In this document: positions 31,650-43,263 of the stretch, piece by piece
Layout: every line of letters begins with the position of its first letter
Position numbering within the stretch: the stretch's first letter is position 1
Assembly (NCBI GenBank): GCA_026874595.1
Contig: CM049311.1
Span: forward strand, 16,827,676 to 16,891,675
Direction of reading: 5' to 3'
DNA: 64,000 bases
Origin: Sipunculus nudus
Taxonomy: Eukaryota; Annelida; Sipuncula; Golfingiida; Sipunculidae
Made by a program: the position numbers and the translations under genes
The notes under the pieces: generated by a model
What the model saw: only the letters and a program-made list of their open reading frames with translations
What the model was told of the DNA's origin: nothing
Database searches by the model: none

Positions 31650-34164
31650 TATGATAGATTACTATAGCAGTTATACACCAAAAAAACTAAAAGTATGTGC
31701 GGTGCTGTATAAATACTTTAATGGTTCTTTGATCATAAATGTTATTTTATTCCGATGACCCATATATCTGAAAACAATATAGCATGTGTAATGAAATCGG
31801 TGTTTAAAATAACAAGTAGATTAGTAATGATGGACCTATAAACCCTGAAAGAACACATAGAGTAAATACTCTACAGGATTTTAACATATAACTGGTTATA
31901 TGCTGTATTATGAGCACATTATGCATTGTTGATATAATTACAGGGTATTTGAACCTTGTGATATAATTGTCTTCACCCGCTTGGATATACCTGAATAAAA
32001 GATTCTCAATGTATTTGAATGTATTCTATAAGATAGACCAGCGGGAAAAGATAGTGAGCAAGTTCATATAATAAAATTATTACATACTAATCAATCACAT
32101 TTAAAATTTGTTGAAATGGTCCGTATTTAATATTGCCCCTTTGTTTTAAACGTGATTTAGGCACATGTTACAGTTACTAAAAAAGTAGCTAGCTAACTGT
32201 ATATCGAAAGCGATACTGAAATCCTCTTACAGCCGGTATGTTCTTTTAATGACTACAATAATGTGTAAAATGCTCTTTATATATTGTGAGCTTTCATGGT
32301 TGATTTTTAGGACCAAACAACAGTATAAATCTTATAAATAACTGCATTTACTTAAGAATCATCAACTGATTTACATTCTTGTTTTTGTGTCATATATTTA
32401 TTGTCATTCAACAATTAAAGTTCTATCTGACCTCTCTATTAGTTTCCTGGACAATCAATCGAATAAAGTGAACTGTCTATGATGTAACAAACATGGAAAC
32501 ACTGCCTATTTAATGCCTCATCGTTGTATTGGGTCTGAATGATGGATTTCTAAAGATGTCCCAATATCTTAGTTATACGATTTCTGCAGCAGCGAACAGT
32601 GAAAAATGCAATATGTTGATGATAAATGGAAAGTTACAAGTCTATTAGGTTTGAAGAAAAGACATGTAGTTCTTGGATCATAAATTACCCCATATAAATG
32701 TTCATTATATTTTCCACACCAATATCCACACTGATGGGCAAAGCGACAGGAAACAAATATCTAAAAGCACTAGGAGAAAATAGGAAAGTAAATTCGCATG
32801 TTTTTAACAATTAGTCAGAAACAAAAATTATCATTTAAACAAGAAAAAAGAAACTAGCTAAAATCAGGCAGACAATCAGGCATACACTTTCATCAATGCT
32901 CTAAGTCATAATATTGTAGAACATCAATAATGGTTATAAATTTTACGATTGGGGAAAATAGACTGGAGAATATAACTTTCGTTATATATTCCAAAGATAA
33001 ATATGCAGATTTAGATTTGTTTCTAAGGTTTTGATAAAAAAATACATGTAGAATCTACTGCAGCATACATGCATTACTGAAAGGAATAGGGACAGCTGAA
33101 AGAGATTCACCGGATGTAAACATTGACATGTTTGCCGTAGGCTGAAAATTCGCAGTAATGCAATATTTGTAATACTTTCTATATCAACCACGTTCTTTTT
33201 TGGACTAATGGTTATGTATCAAAAGTCCAGTCCATAAAATCAAACTATTTAGCAAGTCATATTTCGCTAATCAGACAAAATATATATGTTCCGTATGGTG
33301 TTTTTATCTTATTCTATATGTTATGAGGTGACTGAGAAGGTGATAACAGTTCCTGAAATGTTGTAAGAAGATGAACCGTCGACAGATTAAAAATACCTAC
33401 CACATTTTTATCATTGCAGGAAACACCTTTTGCAATCATATTGAATTTATCCTGCTCCAATATGCAGTCCTTGTATTTTTAAAGCTGAAAAAAATAATCC
33501 GATCGTTAAAAAGATTAATAACTTAACTAAACGTGACCTATTATCTTCAATTATTTTCCATGTACATTATAGCGATTAATTTAGTATATATTATTTTATT
33601 TGAATATCGAGTAGGTTTTCTTATTCATGTGTTACCACGCAATGTTGTTTTACAATGTAGACATTTTACATGCATTTTAGCCGATAGTTATTAAATGGAT
33701 AGGTGTTAAGCAGCATATTTTGTTTATTCTGTTTGAAAACGTACATGGTCTAGTGTGGTTAATCGGTTTAATTTTTTTTAAAGATAGACGTGTAAGCGGT
33801 GTGTGGTATGATACTTACAAATACATCCGTCCCTTCACATAAGGCGTAGTAAAGGACATCATGCTTACTATTGCATGGCTCTGAATTGATGAAGATGCCA
33901 TGTTATGTCTCTTTCTAAATAAATGGTATCAATAGGTCAATGACTGCCCCGAAACCATCTGTAATTCATATATCTTTGTAATTGTCATCACAGGTGTGCT
34001 AAAACCAAATACCTACAGCCATGAATTACCGGCTTCTCTGGTCTTGGGAAACACCACATGAATAATGGAATTTGTGACATCCCCCCACCTCAACCCCTTT
34101 TCCCGCTATCAGCATACCGCAGGCATGATGGGACGATTAAAAGCCTAGGTTGTGTTTCACTTAC
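31650..34164. other. No gene recognised
   Basis: AT-rich unique-looking sequence. A good acceptor (TTTTTATCATTGCAG) at 33419 opens a 36-codon phase-1 frame to a stop, but there is no further support for an exon. Confidence 0.45.
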
Positions 34165-34620
34165 AAACGATTTTTTTTGTGGAGGTACCGCCTCCATTTT
34201 TAATGCTGACTTATCCCATTCTTAAAAGAAATATTGGCATCTGCAGAGTATTAAGTAATACTGAACAGAGCAGTAGCTCTCGCTCCCAATGACATAATGT
34301 TGTATCATGTTGTGTACCGCACCTGCGGGTCCTGGGTGTGTTAATATCCCCATTGCTGGGTCCTATTGCGAGGAAAATCTAAGAGGCGCACTAGTTTTTG
34401 AGTGATTCACGGTCGTTGGGTACAGCCTTTCTTTTAACCTGCAGTGCGCTCACCCTGGCAGGAGACCGACCGTGAAAAAAATCACAACTCCTCTGTTTAG
34501 ATGTGAACTTACAAATTCCAGGATTAGAGTCATGTGGTTTACCTCTGAGAAACAGAAGCCGATACTCTGCGAATTTGCTTTCCAAGGACCCCTTGTGTTA
34601 TGACCGGGTACGTACACACC
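34165..34620 (+). repeat. GCAGGTCCTGGG dispersed repeat, long copy
   Basis: It begins with a T-run and GGAGGTACCGCCTCC (a small hairpin), followed by GCTGACTTATC, CAGAGCAGTAGC, TACCGCACCTGCGGGTCCTGGG, ATCCCCATTGCTGGGTC, AGGCGCACT, GGTCGTTGGGTACAGC and GCAGTGCGCTCACC. The same words in the same order occur at 63195-63640. No coding frame; it behaves as a non-autonomous dispersed repeat of about 450 bp. Confidence 0.8.
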
Positions 34621-35194
34621 CACGTACTGTTAGTGAGGTAGTCACTTGGCCAGGTATGTTAAGGTGCTAATGCAACTGTGTCATGTAATTCCAAAGGGAA
34701 ATGGAGTTCTGGACACGTAAACACATGCATTAATGATTAACAAGGTGAGCATTCACATATTGAGGCGGTTAAATATAGTAAGTGTTCTTACAGAATAATG
34801 TTGCAGTTGATATATCGCTGGAGGAACAGGCTAATAGAGAAAATCGATTGCTTTCACTGTTGTCACGGCATAAATCTTTCTCAATAAAAAAAATAGATTT
34901 TTTTTATATTGATATACCTTTTTATCCTCTCATATTAAATATATATCACAGCATATTTAATTTTATATAGTTGTACTTGATATTCTGGTTTATCTTGTGA
35001 CCCTAATGTGTGGAATTCACTAGAAGGGTTACCTTACTTAATATGCGTCCTTTAATTAAATAATCAAATAAGGTATAAGAAAACAGGAGTCATGTTAAGT
35101 AGCAGAAATAGCTGATGTAACGAAAAACGAAAAGTACTATCCATGTAGAGATTTTGATTAAACAAGCGTTAACAATGTTACAGAAAGACTGTGT
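34621..35194. other. No recognised feature
   Basis: AT-rich sequence; nothing supported. Confidence 0.5.
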
Positions 35195-35315
35195 AATCAG
35201 GCATTACATGAAATAACTAAAAATTTCAGGCGTTACACGAAAATACCGATTTACTAAGGCATTTCATGAAATGACTTAATTTTCCAAGAATTTAGTGTAA
35301 TGACTGAAACATTGA
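35195..35315 (+). repeat. AGGCATTACATGAAAT short-motif cluster, direct copy
   Basis: The motif (T/A)CAGGC(A/G)TTAC(A)xGAAA and its variant AAGGCATTTCATGAAATGAC repeat three or four times at 30-40 bp spacing. The complement of 37165-37300 carries the same words in the same order, so the two clusters form an inverted pair about 1.9 kb apart. Confidence 0.65.
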
Positions 35316-35758
35316 GATCATCATTACTAAAACTGCCTTGATTGATTTCAGCGAATAGTGTAACAACCTAATCTCAGTTCTGCCTGCTCATATTACAAAA
35401 TATTTAGCAACACCTAAATATGTTTGGATATTACAGAAAACCTTTTTTTTATATTTGAGCTGAGGTTTAATATATATTAATGGTAACCTCAGTCCATGTA
35501 TTTGATCAATAATGTAATACTGATTCGCTCAGATTTTAGCAATCCAAATCAAGGGGGCACAAGGAGTAATAAATTACTACTGAGCTGCTCACATACGCTG
35601 TTGATGGTAAAGGTATAAGAGTTGGCCAGAGCTTGTCCATCCTTTTTCACAGGGTGACAACTGAGCTGCGGCTATTTGATATGGCTTATTGCAAAGAACC
35701 TATAGAAAAGGTTTGTCCAGGCATGGTAATAACATAATGAGGAAACAAATCATATATC

Positions 35759-35805
<47 letters not shown>

Positions 35806-37159
35806 CATTTTATATCATTTTAGCCAAGTCAGTCAAATTTTAGCTAAGTCATATTTTGAAAAGAACAATTCAAAATTCCTGTTCCTTGTTTATCTACAAT
35901 TGATATCATTCATATTATTCATAATTATTTTCCATTTTGTTAAAAGGTATGAAATATAAGCCGAAATAAATGATATATACCGAGATGACCGGCAATTGTC
36001 GGCTCATATTTCATGATATACATTCACAGAAGCCTGATATTTGTGGACTCCTTAAATATTTGCGCTCATCGTTATTTCCATTCTTCAATATGTTATTTTT
36101 TTTGTTTTGTGGTTATTTAATTCCACCAGTTTTCTTTCAGGATTGTGTCAATTAAGGTACCTTGGAACGGACGATTACTAACACCCATATCATTTATATC
36201 TGTGATGTAAAGCTTATCAATAAAGTTAAACGAGTTTTGAATGGTACATGCACAATTGATTGTCCGGTATATCCATTACAAAGCAGGTTTTTTATCCTTG
36301 TTACCAATTAATGGAAAATCTTTATTTCTTCCGTTAATTGCTGTGATTGTTTGTGATTTTATTATTTATATGGACTGATAGCAAATATTGTGCTTACTAA
36401 AAATATAGAATGAATAATTTTATGAATGAATCAAACTTTGTCATTCTGTTTTGACACAATAATTTTCCTGTATCATACACTCAGTGTGTCATAGTATTCA
36501 ATATGAAAATTTAAAAAATACTTTTAAATCGCTCAAACTAATTACGCCTCCTATCACATGCAGCAAAGAGCCTTGTAAGCTGGCTGACATAAACTGGTTG
36601 ATTTTTCATTATGATAAACATTTGAGGGACTTACATTAACACTGGGGATAACTTAAACCTACTTTAAACCATTCATACTATATGTAGCTTTAATATCCGA
36701 CAGTGCTTTAAAGCTAACTGAAAAGCCTGTCACTGCAGAAAAAAAATCGAATGTTTGATATGTAAGTTGAGCTTATTAGATATATATATTGAAAAATGGT
36801 TGTAACATAAATTGATGAGTTCTCATTCATATACACACGTTTGGACTTTGTAGTGGTAAAATGGTGGTATGAAACAGATAGAAAAGAAAGAATCGTGTTT
36901 TGTGACCTAAAAGGATCAGTTCATATCGGGACAAACATATGAAGTATGGACGAAATCAACTGAACAATCATTGCATTTTATTATTTGAATCTGATATATC
37001 TAGTTCCTACTGTGCACCTGCAATATACTGATGTATAAGGGTATTGACCATTGCTACAGCAGCAATGACTTTTAAATAAACCGATTTTTCACCTGACACA
37101 GAGTTGTCATTCATGCAGCAGTAACATTCAGAACATACAAGAAATCAGGCAATTTGTGT
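35316..37159. other. No gene recognised
   Basis: Contains one long (TA)n tract and otherwise AT-rich unique sequence. No exon with two splice sites found. Confidence 0.45.
35761..35803. repeat. (TA)n microsatellite
   Basis: A pure TA run of about 43 bp. Confidence 0.96.
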
Positions 37160-37300
37160 AAAGATTGAGTCATAAAACAAGGCATTACCCGTAATGCCTG
37201 GAAAGTTGAGTCTTTTCATGAAATGCCTAAGTAAATCAGATATTTCATGTAATGCCTGAAAATTCCAGTCATATCCGTAATGCCTAACTATACAGTTAGC
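37160..37300 (-). repeat. AGGCATTACATGAAAT short-motif cluster, inverted copy
   Basis: Read on the minus strand it contains AATTTTCAGGCATTACATGA, then TCTGATTTACTTAGGCATTT, matching the cluster at 35195-35315 in reverse orientation. Confidence 0.65.
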
Positions 37301-38622
37301 CTGTAACACACACATATATATGTGTAGTTTGACAACATCAAAAGAATATAATATATACATGATTTTCTGTCTGACGACTATAAAAAAGCAGTAAACGTAA
37401 TCTTGTAAGGGAAAAGACATCTACCAATTAAGTTTTTGTAAAAAAGACTGCATAGCATAACACTACACAAATTGAATGCAGTAAATGTTATGCTTAAATA
37501 CATTTCACTAAGTTCTTAAAAGCCTAGATGGGTAAGATATGAGTACGTTTAGAATTAACTAGATCCATAATTGGATCTATCAGGATGTATACCGCGCAAG
37601 ATAATTAGCCATACGGCGCATCTTATTAAGTTGACCGCAGTGTTACTCTTGTTTGTCTCGTTTGCGTAGGATCGACATTCATCTGGTCCCTGTATTGTAA
37701 ACGTATCCCCCACAATACTTTCCGGTCCTATGGGGGGGGGGGGGGGTTTATTAGCACCAAGGCTAGGGCAGACTAAACGCTGAGGTTGTCGCAATATTGA
37801 GTCATATAACAAAGTTTTAGATCTTTGGGACCAAGAAAAAGTGTCATTATTTTGCAGCAGTAGCAAATTATTTGGTGGTCACACGACAGAGTTTCACTGA
37901 ACCTTAATAATACACAATTTTCTATATATTTTTTTAAAAATGCACAATAGTTCATATATACATTTCAAATTGCCAAAAATAGTTTTCAGACTTTCAAGGC
38001 GTTGTACCGACGGTCGTAACAACTGTAAATATATTCATAATTCATTCAGAAACATTATCAGTTTAATAAGGCTAACACTCAAGAATATTATAGAAAGAGG
38101 GTTTAAGAATGCCTTTTATCGTTATATAGCACGAATATAAGATTGGCATAACTATGAATATAAATGACATTGATTGCACATCGTTTCGTATAAACTGCAT
38201 AAGATCAACAAAGCCAGCGTTTCAGTGTCAGGTTCTTTTGGAGTTTTCTAACTAAGCCCTTACTTTGTATCTTTTATTTAGTAATTTTAGACGATTTGCT
38301 ACATCTTACTGAAGGTTTGGTGTAAAACAGAATAAATATTGGGTAACGAAATTAAAGACTGCGCCAGATATCTCATGTTACCATGTTACCATGTACCCAT
38401 AAATTGTAGACCTTTTTTCTAAGACAGGTTTGTTTAAACATGTAGTTCATTGAGGAATTAAGTTTACCTTTTACTGATAACTAGTAAAGCCAGATAGCTC
38501 CGTCTTCGATTACTTTATAAAAACAACATAATTAATTATCATTGTAAATTAACAAATATGTAAATTAACTGTATATGAACAAAGAGGTCCTGCGAAGACT
38601 ATTACAACCAATGGTTCCTTAC
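37301..38622. other. No gene recognised
   Basis: AT-rich sequence apart from a run of 15 G residues at 37732-37746 followed by a T-run. No supported exon. Confidence 0.45.
37732..37746. repeat. G15 homopolymer
   Basis: Fifteen consecutive G residues in otherwise AT-rich DNA. It could support G-quadruplex formation and its length is prone to sequencing error. Confidence 0.9.
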
Positions 38623-38676
38623 TTGTCGTTGCTGCAGTTGTGGTTGGAGCAAAAGCTGGCATTGTTGTTGGCGACT
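38623..38676 (-). CDS. Inverted Thr/Pro-rich exon, 54 nt, splice sites intact
   Basis: On the minus strand the acceptor is TTGTTCTTCAG and the donor is ACAA|GTAAGG. In phase 1 the exon reads SPTTMPAFAPTTTAATT, a mucin-like Thr/Pro peptide. The end GCTCCAACCACAACTGCAGCAACGACA is most like the + strand exon at 47489 (CCAACCACAGCTCCAGCAACGACAG), differing by a few bases, so they are close paralogues. It is 54 rather than 60 nt and still phase 1-1. It lies in the opposite orientation to the array that starts 1.9 kb away, implying either a second minus-strand gene or an inverted duplicate. Confidence 0.6.
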
Positions 38677-38753
38677 CTGAAGAACAAATCGGAAAGAACA
38701 TTTTTTCTGACGACCCATTTTGGCAGACTCTCTGTCTGTTTTATAATACTTTA

Positions 38754-38818
<65 letters not shown>
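38754..38818. repeat. (TA)n microsatellite
   Basis: A pure TA run of about 62 bp, one of the longest in the window, on the 5' side of the inverted Thr exon. Confidence 0.97.
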
Positions 38819-38819
<1 letters not shown>

Positions 38820-39201
38820 TATTCAAAGAGTGGATACCATGAAAACAGCATTGCTGTAATAATAAAACGTTTTGTGTAGAAGCAGAACATGAACGAAATG
38901 CAATGAACAGGTGGTACAGTAACCTCGACTACTAATCCGTTGGTATGGAATTTCGGTTTAGGGTAACAGTGGCTCTAGGTGTCGATGTGAGCTTTACTTT
39001 ACAATGTTAAACATTGCGTTAATTTCCAATAAGAATCGCTTTTGTAAATGAATTGTCCATTGGATATACCATTATTCCAAACATGTTCCTGACTATTAAA
39101 ACTACATCAAGCCATTCTTCTAAAGCAGCCCAAAATTCAATTGCTTTCTTTCAAACGAAGGTACCATAAATGATCTGATTATTTATTCAATATTATTAAA
39201 T

Positions 39202-39211
39202 ATTATATATA

Positions 39212-39252
<41 letters not shown>
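39202..39252. repeat. (TA)n microsatellite with a TGTG interruption
   Basis: A TA run of about 50 bp interrupted once near its left end. Confidence 0.95.
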
Positions 39253-39255
<3 letters not shown>

Positions 39256-39529
39256 TATATGCTTTTTATAGGTCCTGTTGAGGCATATTTTCATAAGTGA
39301 CTGATTTGTGGTGAAGTTTACTTTTAAAGCGGCCTTGCTGTAATTGCTTTCCCACATAAACCTTTTAGAAGGAATATCATTCTTCTTAATTATTCCTAAA
39401 ATGACACAAATGAATGTCATATTATGCAAAGTAACTTTTAAACTGTGCTCAATTAACATTACCCAAATGAGAACGTTCGTTTCTCTTATGTTTAACTGCA
39501 AATTATAAATATGTTTATTTATATAATAA

Positions 39530-39655
39530 GTGGTATAGCCGTGTTAGTCTGTAGTTGAAGCAAAAGTTAGCATAAACAGTGACGCCTTTTAGATATACTG
39601 ACTAGTTTATTAACACACGCACTTTCGAAGTACAAAGACTTCTTCGTCAGGTGGT
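39530..39655 (-). mobile_element. Retroposon 3' end with a hammerhead-core-like motif
   Basis: On the minus strand it reads CTGACGA, then GAAGT-loop-ACTTC (a five-pair helix), then GAAA. This is the order CUGANGA, helix II, GAAA of a hammerhead ribozyme core. The segment continues through TTAATAAACTAG to ACTAACACGGCTATACCA, a motif I recall at the ends of dispersed repeats in other animals. Penelope-like elements and retrozymes are known to carry hammerheads. I could not draw convincing helices I and III: only a CAC/GUG pairing around the core and a weak G-U-rich stem III were found. So catalysis is not claimed. Confidence 0.35.
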
Positions 39656-39674
39656 AATTAAGTGGGAACGTATT

Positions 39675-39893
39675 AGAGACATGTTATATGCCGGATCGAC
39701 AATGTATAGAGTCAATAATGCCAGAGACAGTGTATTCACATGCTAATTGGATATTTAGTAATATTATAACCATGATGCCCTGGGTGGGCGGGTTACAGTG
39801 AGTACACATCGCTTCACTCGGGAATTCCCAGCATGTAAATACACTGGCATTATGGACTCTATACATTGTCGTTCCGGCATATAACATGTCTCT
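39675..39893. mobile_element. Foldback element with terminal inverted repeats of about 45-75 bp
   Basis: The left arm starts AGAGACATGTTATATGCCGG. The right arm read in reverse starts the same way, with only two mismatches over the first 45 or so bases, and the similarity continues through CCAG, GTGTATT and ACATGCT with a small gap. The central portion of about 75 bp is unique. No coding capacity. It abuts the hammerhead-like retroposon end, so the two could be parts of one element. Confidence 0.85.
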
Positions 39894-40532
39894 ACCCGAT
39901 TTTTTATTGGTTTATGGACCATAACGTTCTTATTATACATCATAATCGCAAACTATGGAAATGACAACAAAAAAATTTAGATGCATAATGATATATTATT
40001 TGGCCTTAAAATTTAACATGTGTAAATTTTTTGGTTACTTTCGTGCCCCTTACCCTTTCATTCTCCTGAAAAATGGACCTTTTTCTATATATTATGGGTA
40101 CCAAAAACATATTTTTTTTTATTCCGACCTATCATTGGGTTTGATATGTTAAAAACATCTTGCATCACAAATGTATATGCATAATTAACATTAGTTTCCC
40201 AAATTGTGCCAAACAAGACACAATAAACAAACATGAACAAGCAAGTCAAAAAATTTCAATAATACCGTCTTCACAGTGTCTTTTGCTTCATAGAATTGCA
40301 AATCTCAACAAATCGGCAAGATCTTGGTATCATTGGATTTGCAGGAATATTCCTAATTCAATGTAAATAAAAGTGATCATACATATTAGAACAACAAGAA
40401 GCTTTGTGCATTTCAAAACATGTCTATTTATAATAATAAATTAAGGTGAAATGTTAAAAAAGGACTATGACACAAGATATTATTTTGTGAAAACTTTTCT
40501 TTTACAAATGTTGCATATATCTCATTTTCCAG

Positions 40533-40592
40533 TGGCCCCAACAACCACACCAGCCACCACCGTTGCTCCAACAGCAACTCAGTCAACTACTG
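40533..40592 (+). CDS. Thr/Pro-rich mucin-like exon 1 of the array (type A)
   Basis: The acceptor is CTCATTTTCCAG|TGG and the donor ACTG|GTAAGC. Sixty nucleotides in phase 1 encode VAPTTTPATT then VAPTATQSTTG: two near-identical ten-residue repeats. Peptides of this composition are heavily O-glycosylated in secreted or membrane mucins. Phase 1-1 symmetry means inclusion or skipping keeps the frame. This unit has lost the type-B exon by a deletion about 300 bp downstream. No start or stop codon belongs to this exon. Confidence 0.75.
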
Positions 40593-41402
40593 GTAAGCAT
40601 GATACATAGAGCATTAAATTTTAGTTTCAAGCAAAAAACGAAAGAAGCTTTATTTTTTATACTGAGACTGAATGAACGACGATGACTACTAACGTTCCTT
40701 CAGCAACAACTCGAAAAACAACACAGAATGGAATATTCAACACTTTTTGACTGAAATATTTTAGGTTTATCCTCGATTTCCTTTTTGGAAATTGTTGAGG
40801 TCGACAAAACCTGTAAAAAGACACCTAACAAACCATTTTGGCTATCACATACAAGATACATATGTTGCAGAATCATTCAGAAGACCCCACCACATATCTC
40901 TTTCCTCATTCTGTTTTCAGAAATCATTATTGTCCCCAATACTCATCTAGGTCTTGAAATGGGAATGATTGTTTGTTTCATTTGACAATTAAAGGGAATA
41001 AAGGATTTTTGAGTTTTATGAATGCTTAGCTGTAGATAAAGTTCAAAGTGTCAGTGTCATGTTGTTTCGATTTCTTTATATGTTTATCTCTTAATCTTAG
41101 CAGACTGAAGGACGAAATTAATAATGATAGGTAATGTAATCAAGCTTTGACTTGGTAGAAGGAAGAATACTCTCAAGGTTATATCCAAGTTATCAATCGA
41201 CAATATCTCTTCGAATATATTGTCGAAATGGTGATTTTTCATGAATATATGAAGGCAACAATAATATACTGTTTCTTGTCTCAAATGATATATATATTCA
41301 TTGATGTATTAAGGTAATTGATAAAACAGGACAATGACATAAGATATGATTGTTTGAAAACTTATTTTCTTTCAAAAATATTGCATACATCTCATTCTCC
41401 AG

Positions 41403-41462
41403 TGGCCCAAACAACCACATCAGCTACCACCGTTGCTCCAACAACAACTCTGGTAACTACTG
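41403..41462 (+). CDS. Thr-rich mucin-like exon 2 of the array (type A)
   Basis: The acceptor is CATTCTCCAG|TGG and the donor ACTG|GTAAGC. In phase 1 it encodes VAQTTTSATT then VAPTTTLVTTG. Two prolines present in the sister exons are changed (to Gln and Leu-Val context), but threonine content is kept. It is 60 nt and phase 1-1. It is followed about 840 bp later by a dead type-B exon. Confidence 0.75.
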
Positions 41463-42245
41463 GTAAGCACGATACATGGAGCATTAAGTTTTATTTTCAA
41501 GCAAAAACATTAATGCAATTCCTTTTTCAAACTAACTCAATGAACGAAGAAAATTACCAACGTTCTCCAATAACATCTCTAGAAATAGCAAAGAAGGGAA
41601 TATTCAACATTAAAAAAAAATATAAATATATTAGGTCTATCCTCGTTTTTCTTTTCGGAAATCTTTGATTTTGATAAAACATGTTAAGAGAACCTAACAA
41701 ATCATTCGGTCTATTACAGACAGACCCGTATTTGTGAATCATTCAGTAGACCACACTGGGCTGCTAAAAATGCCGGTAAATATATGGAATGTTTAGAAAA
41801 AGGTCAAACAATGTATATTAGTAAATAACTTGATCATATGCTGGTATTGTATACACACACCACACTTATGAATGATTAACTATAAAAAGCTGCCGAAAAA
41901 GCAAACATGTATACAGCAAATGGTTTAAAAATTAATCTGCCGAAGAGAAAGCAAAAATAAACTGTTTTTTTTACAGTAGATTAAGTCGTGGAACCAAAGT
42001 TTTGATTAAGCACATTGATTGTAACAGCTTTGCCAGCCTTAAGCGATTAAGGCGTATTAGAAGGGAAAGACAATATATTATTATAAAAATTAGAAAACCT
42101 TTTTCGATCTAAAACCTAAAGCAAAGAAAAACGATATGCAATTTTACTGGTGAAAGATCAAGAGAAATATACGCAACAGAGTAATACAAAAAAATTTTGT
42201 AGAGGCGTTCAATCATTTCAAATACCGTAATCAGATTTTTTGTAG

Positions 42246-42291
42246 TTATGATCCTAACTTAAAAAAAAACACACAACCACGGCAACGACTG
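42246..42291 (+). pseudogene. Dead type-B Thr exon, unit 2
   Basis: The acceptor TTTTTTGTAG and donor ACTG|GTAAGT survive, and the 3' half still reads ACAACCACGGCAACGACTG. The 5' half is degraded, with an A-run and an ACT-TAA stop, and the length of 46 nt breaks the frame. The same TAA stop stands in units 3 and 4, so the exon was already dead before those units were duplicated. Confidence 0.6.
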
Positions 42292-43203
42292 GTAAGTAGG
42301 ATATATGAAAGCATCAGATCAAGTGTCAAGCAAAAAAAGGCAGTTAATAATGATATTAATATTGAAACAGCCTTTACCTTATCAAGGTGATTACTTTATT
42401 TCTACACTAGAACGTGTAATCAATCGATATAATAGAGGTGTTTATATATTTTCATCAATTACGATCTTACCATGTATTTCTTCAATAACGTCAAGTATAA
42501 ACGTTGCTCCATCCTTCTCAAACAAAAACTTTGGAAACAATAGTAAAGCTGTTTTAAACAAGATGATATATCTTTCCTTATTTTGTTTTCAGAAATCATT
42601 ATGGTCTCCAATACTCATCGAGGTCTTGAAATGGGAATGATTCCTTGTCTCGTTTGACAATAAAGGGAATAAGGGATTTTAGTTTCATGAATGCTTATCT
42701 GTAGGTTAAGTTCAAAATGTCAGTGTAATATTTGTTTTTTTCTGATATGTTTATGTCTTCTTAGAAGACGGACGAAATTAATAATGATTGGTAATGAAAG
42801 CAAGCACTTTTTTGGTACCTCCAGCTTTCAAAGATATGATAAGCGGTTCATACACTTCAAATTGAGAGATTACGTTCCTTCTTACTGTTTACATATATGA
42901 CATATAATATAAAAAGGAGCATGAACATTAATCTTTTTTCAATGATATGAGCAATTTTAAGCAGCAGACAAATAAACTTATATCCAAGCTTTCAATCGAC
43001 AGTAACTCCACGACAGTATTGTCGAAATGGTGATTTTTTTTATGAATATATGAAGGTAAAATAATATACGGTCCATTGCCTTTAAAGATGTCTATTTTCA
43101 TTTATAAATGAAAGTAAAATGTTAAAAGAAGACTTTGACACAAAGTATTATTTTGTGAAAACTTATTTCCTTAAAAACATATTGTATGCATCTCATTCTC
43201 CAG

Positions 43204-43263
43204 TGGCCCCGACAACAACACGAGCCACCACCGTAGCTCCAACAACAACTCCTGCAACTACTG
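43204..43263 (+). CDS. Thr/Pro-rich mucin-like exon 3 of the array (type A)
   Basis: The acceptor is CATTCTCCAG|TGG and the donor ACTG|GTAAGC. It encodes VAPTTTRATT then VAPTTTPATTG in phase 1. The arginine is the only charged residue among the four + strand type-A exons. It is 60 nt and symmetric. Upstream and downstream intron text matches the neighbouring units closely, showing duplication of exon plus flanking intron. Confidence 0.75.

Noticed and set aside
33420-33530. Good acceptor followed by a phase-1 frame (NTFCNHIEFILLQYAV) to a stop.
   Set aside because: No polyadenylation or transcript support; a single acceptor is not enough.
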